Assembly: GCA_015680685.1 (NCBI GenBank)
Contig: MNCI01005309.1
Location: forward strand, 54,147 to 118,146
From: Gnetum montanum
Taxonomy: Eukaryota; Streptophyta; Gnetopsida; Gnetales; Gnetaceae
Direction: 5' to 3'
Length of the DNA: 64,000 nt
Numbering within the stretch: position 1 is the first letter of the stretch; every line of letters begins with the position of its first letter. Positions 60,179-64,000 of the stretch are shown here, piece after piece. The notes under the pieces are model-generated. The model did not search any database, had not been told where the DNA came from, and saw only the letters and a list, made by a program, of their open reading frames with translations. The position numbers and the translations under genes are program-made.

Positions 60179-61010
60179 TGATGAACTACGATATTGGGTC
60201 TGTGATATCACCTTCACGATATTGGGTCTGCTATATCAAAGTTCACCAAGCAATATCGGGCATTCGATGTCGAGACCCGCCTCATCACCTATAAATAAGA
60301 GGTGGATGCGCTTGTTTTGCATAGTTAGTCTTAGTGCCTTACTCGAACTCTTGTAGTTTTCCTTCCTCAAAGTTAGAATTATTTCTGAGTGCTCACAATA
60401 GGAGTCATAAAGTGAATGGATCTTTATTTGAGCATTGTGTACCTAAGCACACCTTATGGCTAGAAATAAATATGAACTTTTTGATAAACCTTGTAGCATT
60501 TAGAATAGCTTATTTAATGTATTTATAGTTATTTAATGCTTTCTTTAGTTAATGTTCTCTCTCTTACCTTGTTAATTATCCCAATTAAGAACACTCAATA
60601 TGACTACTTTAAGCATGTGTGGAATACTTGGTAACCTAATAATGATTAGCGTTTGGTAATCCCAGTAGTGTTCCACTAGTTTAGTATGTGTACAACAAGT
60701 GGGAATGGATACTGGTGTTAGGACTAGTTAGAGCATAGTCAATTAGTTAAATTAAATTAGTTACTTAATTAGTTCACTTCTCCCTTTGTAGCACTAGGAC
60801 ATAAAACATTAAAAGCATAAAAAATCATACACCTCAAGTTTGCTTAATAATACAATCATGCTATACAAGTAAGCTTGGGAAGACAATAATTTACTAACTT
60901 GTTTGGGTTCTATGAAGGCACATAAGCACTTAGTCCTTCGAATTCAACTGGATCATGTGTGTATGCTCGTATTCGTATGGTTGAGCATAGGGATACCTCA
61001 TGACTCATCA
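60179..61010 (+). mobile_element. 3' LTR of element D
   Basis: An 832 bp copy of the LTR at 44483-51907. Starts TGATGAACTACG, ends ACTCATCA, with TATAAATA at 60290-60297. The first 120 nt hold repeated CGATATTGGGTC and GATATC words. C sequence follows without a PBS. Confidence 0.9.
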
Positions 61011-61459
61011 ATTACACATCACATGCTAATCCTTGATTCTATTGTGATCACATATGGCACTAAAAGGAAAGCGTGGTCTAGAAGTAGAACTATCCCAACT
61101 GATAGATAACTAGACTAGAGTGAGAAGAAGTTAACAACCTAAACAACCCTAGGAGCAGGTAGCAGAAGCCATGCAACAAAACCTCTCCATGATCATTTAA
61201 TCTTCTCCCTTGTTTTCACGCTACTAGAGGGGTTTGGATGTCAAATTTTGCTAGGGTGTTCAATTATTTTGTCATGAACACCAAATTTATAAAGATTGTA
61301 AATCCCTACACTTGAGCACTTAGCATCTATTTGTTTGGTTTGAGTCAATTTGTGTGTTAGTTAGTTAATCAATAATCCCATACTTGCTCATTATTTTGTA
61401 AAGAACTTGTTCCTCCTTTTGTTTGCCCGAGGATAAGTTTTCATTTACTCGTAGAGGTA
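61011..61459 (+). other. 3' untranslated part of element C, second piece
   Basis: Continuation of 42641-44482 after element D. Its last part aligns with 60100-60178 of D (AATAATCC-ATAC-T, TATTTTGTAA-GA-CT, then AGTTT-CATTTA). GTAGAGGTA before 61460 is the polypurine remnant. No gene. Confidence 0.7.
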
Positions 61460-62263
61460 TGATGAATTTTTTTTGGTAGGCCTCGATATCAGATCCCTGA
61501 TATTGGAGCCCAAGATGAGTTATCGGATATCCAATATTGTGGGATGTATGCCAACCTATAAATACAAAACTTGGATGCATAATTCATTAATCTTTTTCTT
61601 AGTTTGTAGCAAAGCTCTTGTAGTTTGTTTTCCATAGAGTTAAAATATTTTCTAAGTGCCTATAGTAGGAGTCAAAGAATCATATGGATATTTTTTCAAG
61701 CACTAATGTACCTAAGCATGATAGTGTGAATGGAAATAAAGATGAGCTTTTTTATCGAACCTTGTAGCACTTGGAATAGGTTAATGCTTTCTTTAGGCAT
61801 TTAATATTCATGCAATCTACTTTAATGAATTTTAACTAAGTAATTAATATTGGCTAAATAGCAACACATAAGTGTGACCACTTCAAGCATACATTTTAAC
61901 ACTTGGTAACCTAAATAGTTCTTAATTCTTGATGTGTTCAGGATGTGCATGGAAAGTGGAAATGATTCCCTATGTTAGGATTAGTTAAGTGTTTGTTAGT
62001 TACACATTAAATTTACTTTGTTTTTACCACTTAGGTGATTAAACCATAAAAGAAAAAATGATAAAAATCAGATGCCCTAGTTATACTTAACCATATAATT
62101 TCACTTCAAAGGTGGAATTGAGAAGACAACAATTGCAACAGTTATATTCACCTTCTAAAAACTGGTGTACTTAGAGAGCTAAAGTCTATAAAGTTCGACT
62201 AGATCATTGAGTAAACATTAGTGATTCGTATGATTGGGCATAGGGTATACTTGTTGCTCATGA
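61460..62263 (+). mobile_element. 3' LTR of element C
   Basis: An 804 bp LTR starting TGATGAATTTT and ending GCTCATGA, where the final CA has become GA. TATAAATA lies at 61557-61564. It is followed directly by the GTATG duplication. It is the reference used to place the three pieces of the 5' LTR. Confidence 0.9.
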
Positions 62264-62268
62264 GTATG

Positions 62269-63560
62269 CATTGGACTAAAGAAAGAAAGAATTTTTTTTC
62301 TTACTATTAAGGAAGCCATTATAGATGACCTTGTCTTAGCTTCTCGATGGTATGAAAATGACTTCCTTTTATTTATTTTCTCTAACAATGTGACTACCAC
62401 TCCTATTTTAACCTAGGATATCATTGATCATGGTGAAAGATAAATTTCATGTTTGCAACTTTGAAAGTTGTGGAATTAAAATATTCACCTTTAGAAAAAT
62501 AATTATATGCTATCATTAAAGCTCTAAAGAACTACTATTCACTAAATACCAAAGTTTTTGTTATTTTCCCTGATTCCACTACTATTGTGTTAGCTAAATT
62601 ATAAGATCCTGATGAAAAACACAATAAATAGATCATGAAATTGTAGGAGTATGATATTTAGTTGAAAGTAGCAAAATTAGTTAGAGAAATTGCTCTTGCC
62701 AAGCTAATTGCCAAGGCTTCAACTTTAGAAAAACATGATGTGCCTGAAGATCAAGAGTCTATACTACTTCACATATTATCTATTGATGAAGAAGATGATA
62801 TCTCATTTACTCTTACTTGATTACCATATCCATGGTATGGAGTTATTAAGTTTTATTAAACTTTTCATCATTGTTCTTCAAATTTACCTATATGTAAAAG
62901 AACACTATTATTATCTAAATGTTTTAAGTTCATCTTAATTATTGATGGGTTATTTAGGAAATAATTCCAAGGAATATATCTTAAATGTTTAGAACAAAAT
63001 CAAGTAAAAGATGCTGTAAGATAACTACATGAGGAGGAACATATAAGATATCACTTTTTAGTGCATAAAATTATGAGAGTAGGCTACTATTGGCCCACTA
63101 TGATTAATGATTCTTACAACTTAATTAAAATTTGTGCACAATGTTAAATGTTTAATGGTAGAGATTGAAAAAGTTCAGCTCTTTTATAACCTATAATAGC
63201 TATTAGACCCTTTGTACAATGGACTTTAGATTTTATGGGAGTAATTAATCCTTAATCAACAACTTAACATAAGTTTATGTTAACAGCTACTAATTATTGC
63301 ACTCATTGGTTAGAAACTAAAGGTATTAAACTTGCAATGTATCATGAAGTTACTCAATTTTTATAAATGATATAATTTTTAGATATTGATATCCTTATGA
63401 TTTAGTAGTTAATAAAGGACCCATGTTTATATCCATAGATAAGTGTGCAAAATAAGTTTTCTCCTATTTGGTCAGGCCAAAAATCAAGTTATACATATCA
63501 TTGGCCCTAATGTTTACAAATTTTTGGATTTGCAAAGAACAAACTATATAGAAATTTTAA
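62269..63560 (+). pseudogene. RNase H and integrase of gypsy element A, part 3
   Basis: It continues in frame from 23971 with HWTKERKN. RNase H follows at about 62450-62720 (KVVELKYSPLEK, AIIKALKNYYS, FPDSTTIVLAKL, EYDI). The integrase zinc region lies at about 63030-63150 (HEEEHIRYHFLVHKIMRVGY, YWPTM, ICAQC-MFNG; both His and one Cys pair visible). The core start lies at 63200-63330 (RPFVQWTLDFMGVINP with the first Asp; then CTHWLETKGI). After about 63370 the core is deleted or unreadable; HLKHFY near 63570 may be its C-terminal end. Confidence 0.8.
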
Positions 63561-64000
63561 TGCATTTCATTTAAAGCATTTCTACTCCAGTGTTCCTTGT
63601 GGACACTTAGTAGCTTCTTAGTTACATGCTATCTTCTCATTTTTCATGCATTTCATTAACTTGTGTGCTTATAATCATTCTGGTTATGTCTTTAGATATA
63701 TCTTGATATGACTTTAATGATCATTATGATGATTTGAGTAACTAGGCTTTGGATCGTTATAATAACATTTCAAGATAATATAGGTATAATATTTTATTCA
63801 TGTCATATCATATTATGTGATATTCTTTATATTATTTATAAATAATATTATGATTCTTCTCAACATATTTCAAAAGATAATAGTTTTATTAGTCATGTTA
63901 GATTATGGAGGATGGGACTTATGGTAACTTATCATATTCTTACCATGGTCATGTGAATGTAAGACATGTGAAATAATGAGACTGGTTAGCCATGAGTACT
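63561..64000. other. AT-rich end of window, no gene seen
   Basis: A+T-rich with short GATATT and ATAATATT runs. It could be the 3' untranslated part or LTR of element A, but no second copy is in the window to test this. Confidence 0.4.

Larger units (their letters stand above)
44483..61010 (+). mobile_element. Athila-like element D, nested in C
   Basis: LTRs start TGATGAAC at 44483 and 60179 and end ACTCATCA at 51907 and 61010. Subtracting element E leaves 9939 bp. LTR lengths net of the insertion are 836 and 832 bp. A polypurine tract precedes the 3' LTR but not 44483, so 44483 is a 5' LTR of an inserted element rather than C's own 3' LTR. Flanks GTTAT (44478-44482) and ATTAC (61011-61015) could be a target duplication with two transitions. 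Internal order is PBS, gag, protease, RT, RNase H, integrase. Confidence 0.85.
23972..62263 (+). mobile_element. Athila-like element C with nested insertions
   Basis: The boundaries are LTRs starting TGATGAA at 23972 and 61460, and a perfect GTATG duplication (23967-23971 and 62264-62268). Across this site the RT frame of element A continues without loss (KKD-NSM-HWTKE). Subtracting the solo LTR, the caulimovirid block and element D leaves about 9.94 kb, a normal size for this lineage. The internal order is PBS, gag, protease, RT, RNase H, integrase, then a long 3' untranslated part. The Athila-like assignment rests on a PBS resembling the tRNA-Asp complement, the DLG-type protease loop and FMDD RT motifs. 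Confidence 0.88.

Noticed and set aside
44483-61010. A tandem element sharing a central LTR (LTR-internal-LTR-internal-LTR)
   Set aside because: No polypurine tract precedes 44483. A polypurine-like tract precedes both 60179 and 61460. The first and last LTRs (C type) differ from the middle pair (D type), and C's 3' untranslated part resumes at 61011. Nesting explains all of this.

Overview
The window comes from a plant nuclear genome, most likely a seed plant with a large, repeat-filled genome (inference). The reasons are plant-type Ty3/gypsy LTR retrotransposons (Tat-like and Athila-like), an endogenous caulimovirid, solo LTRs, high A+T and pervasive stop codons. I found no intact host gene, tRNA gene, rRNA gene or CRISPR array. 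Nearly every coding trace is a decayed mobile element, so coding features are entered as pseudogenes.

Layout, 1-21.5 kb. Two opposed LTRs of one family (G) lie at 1-742 and 3613-4496. The second is the 3' LTR of a minus-strand gypsy pol remnant (4497-6849). That pol is cut by the 5' LTR (6850-8476) of a Tat-like plus-strand element, F. F carries a PBS (8483-8499), gag, protease and reverse transcriptase. Between protease and RT sits an antisense, multi-exon gene (17902 down to 13295) with its own TATA box, GT-AG introns, a coiled-coil-like part and an acidic tail. It is bracketed by two related arrays of short hairpin repeats. F breaks off near 20015 and a cluster of local duplications follows to about 21.4 kb.

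Layout, 21.5-64 kb. This is a set of nested insertions that can be ordered from target-site duplications (TSDs). The oldest host is gypsy element A (RT at 21540-22267, resuming at 23851-23971 and again at 62269-63560). A was hit by a Tat-family LTR, now solo (22268-23845, TSD TATGC), and by Athila-like element C (23972-62263, TSD GTATG). C's 5' LTR was then hit by a second Tat-family solo LTR (24124-26014, TSD GTAGC) and by a 9.9 kb endogenous caulimovirid block (26435-36361). That block is a giant inverted repeat: one roughly full-length copy on the minus strand head to head with a partial plus copy. C's 3' untranslated part was hit by a second Athila-like element, D (44483-61010). D's 5' LTR was hit by E (44647-51230, TSD CTTAC), a minus-strand non-autonomous element with gag, protease and an RNase H but no RT or integrase. 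With the insertions subtracted, C and D are each about 9.94 kb, which supports the reconstruction.

The items most worth following up are the intron-bearing antisense gene inside F, the gag-protease-RNase H layout of E, an unrecognised protein-coding stretch present in only one LTR of E, and the caulimovirid inverted pair with a conserved unrecognised ORF downstream of its RNase H. All similarity statements come from reading the sequence and from remembered family motifs. No database search was run.
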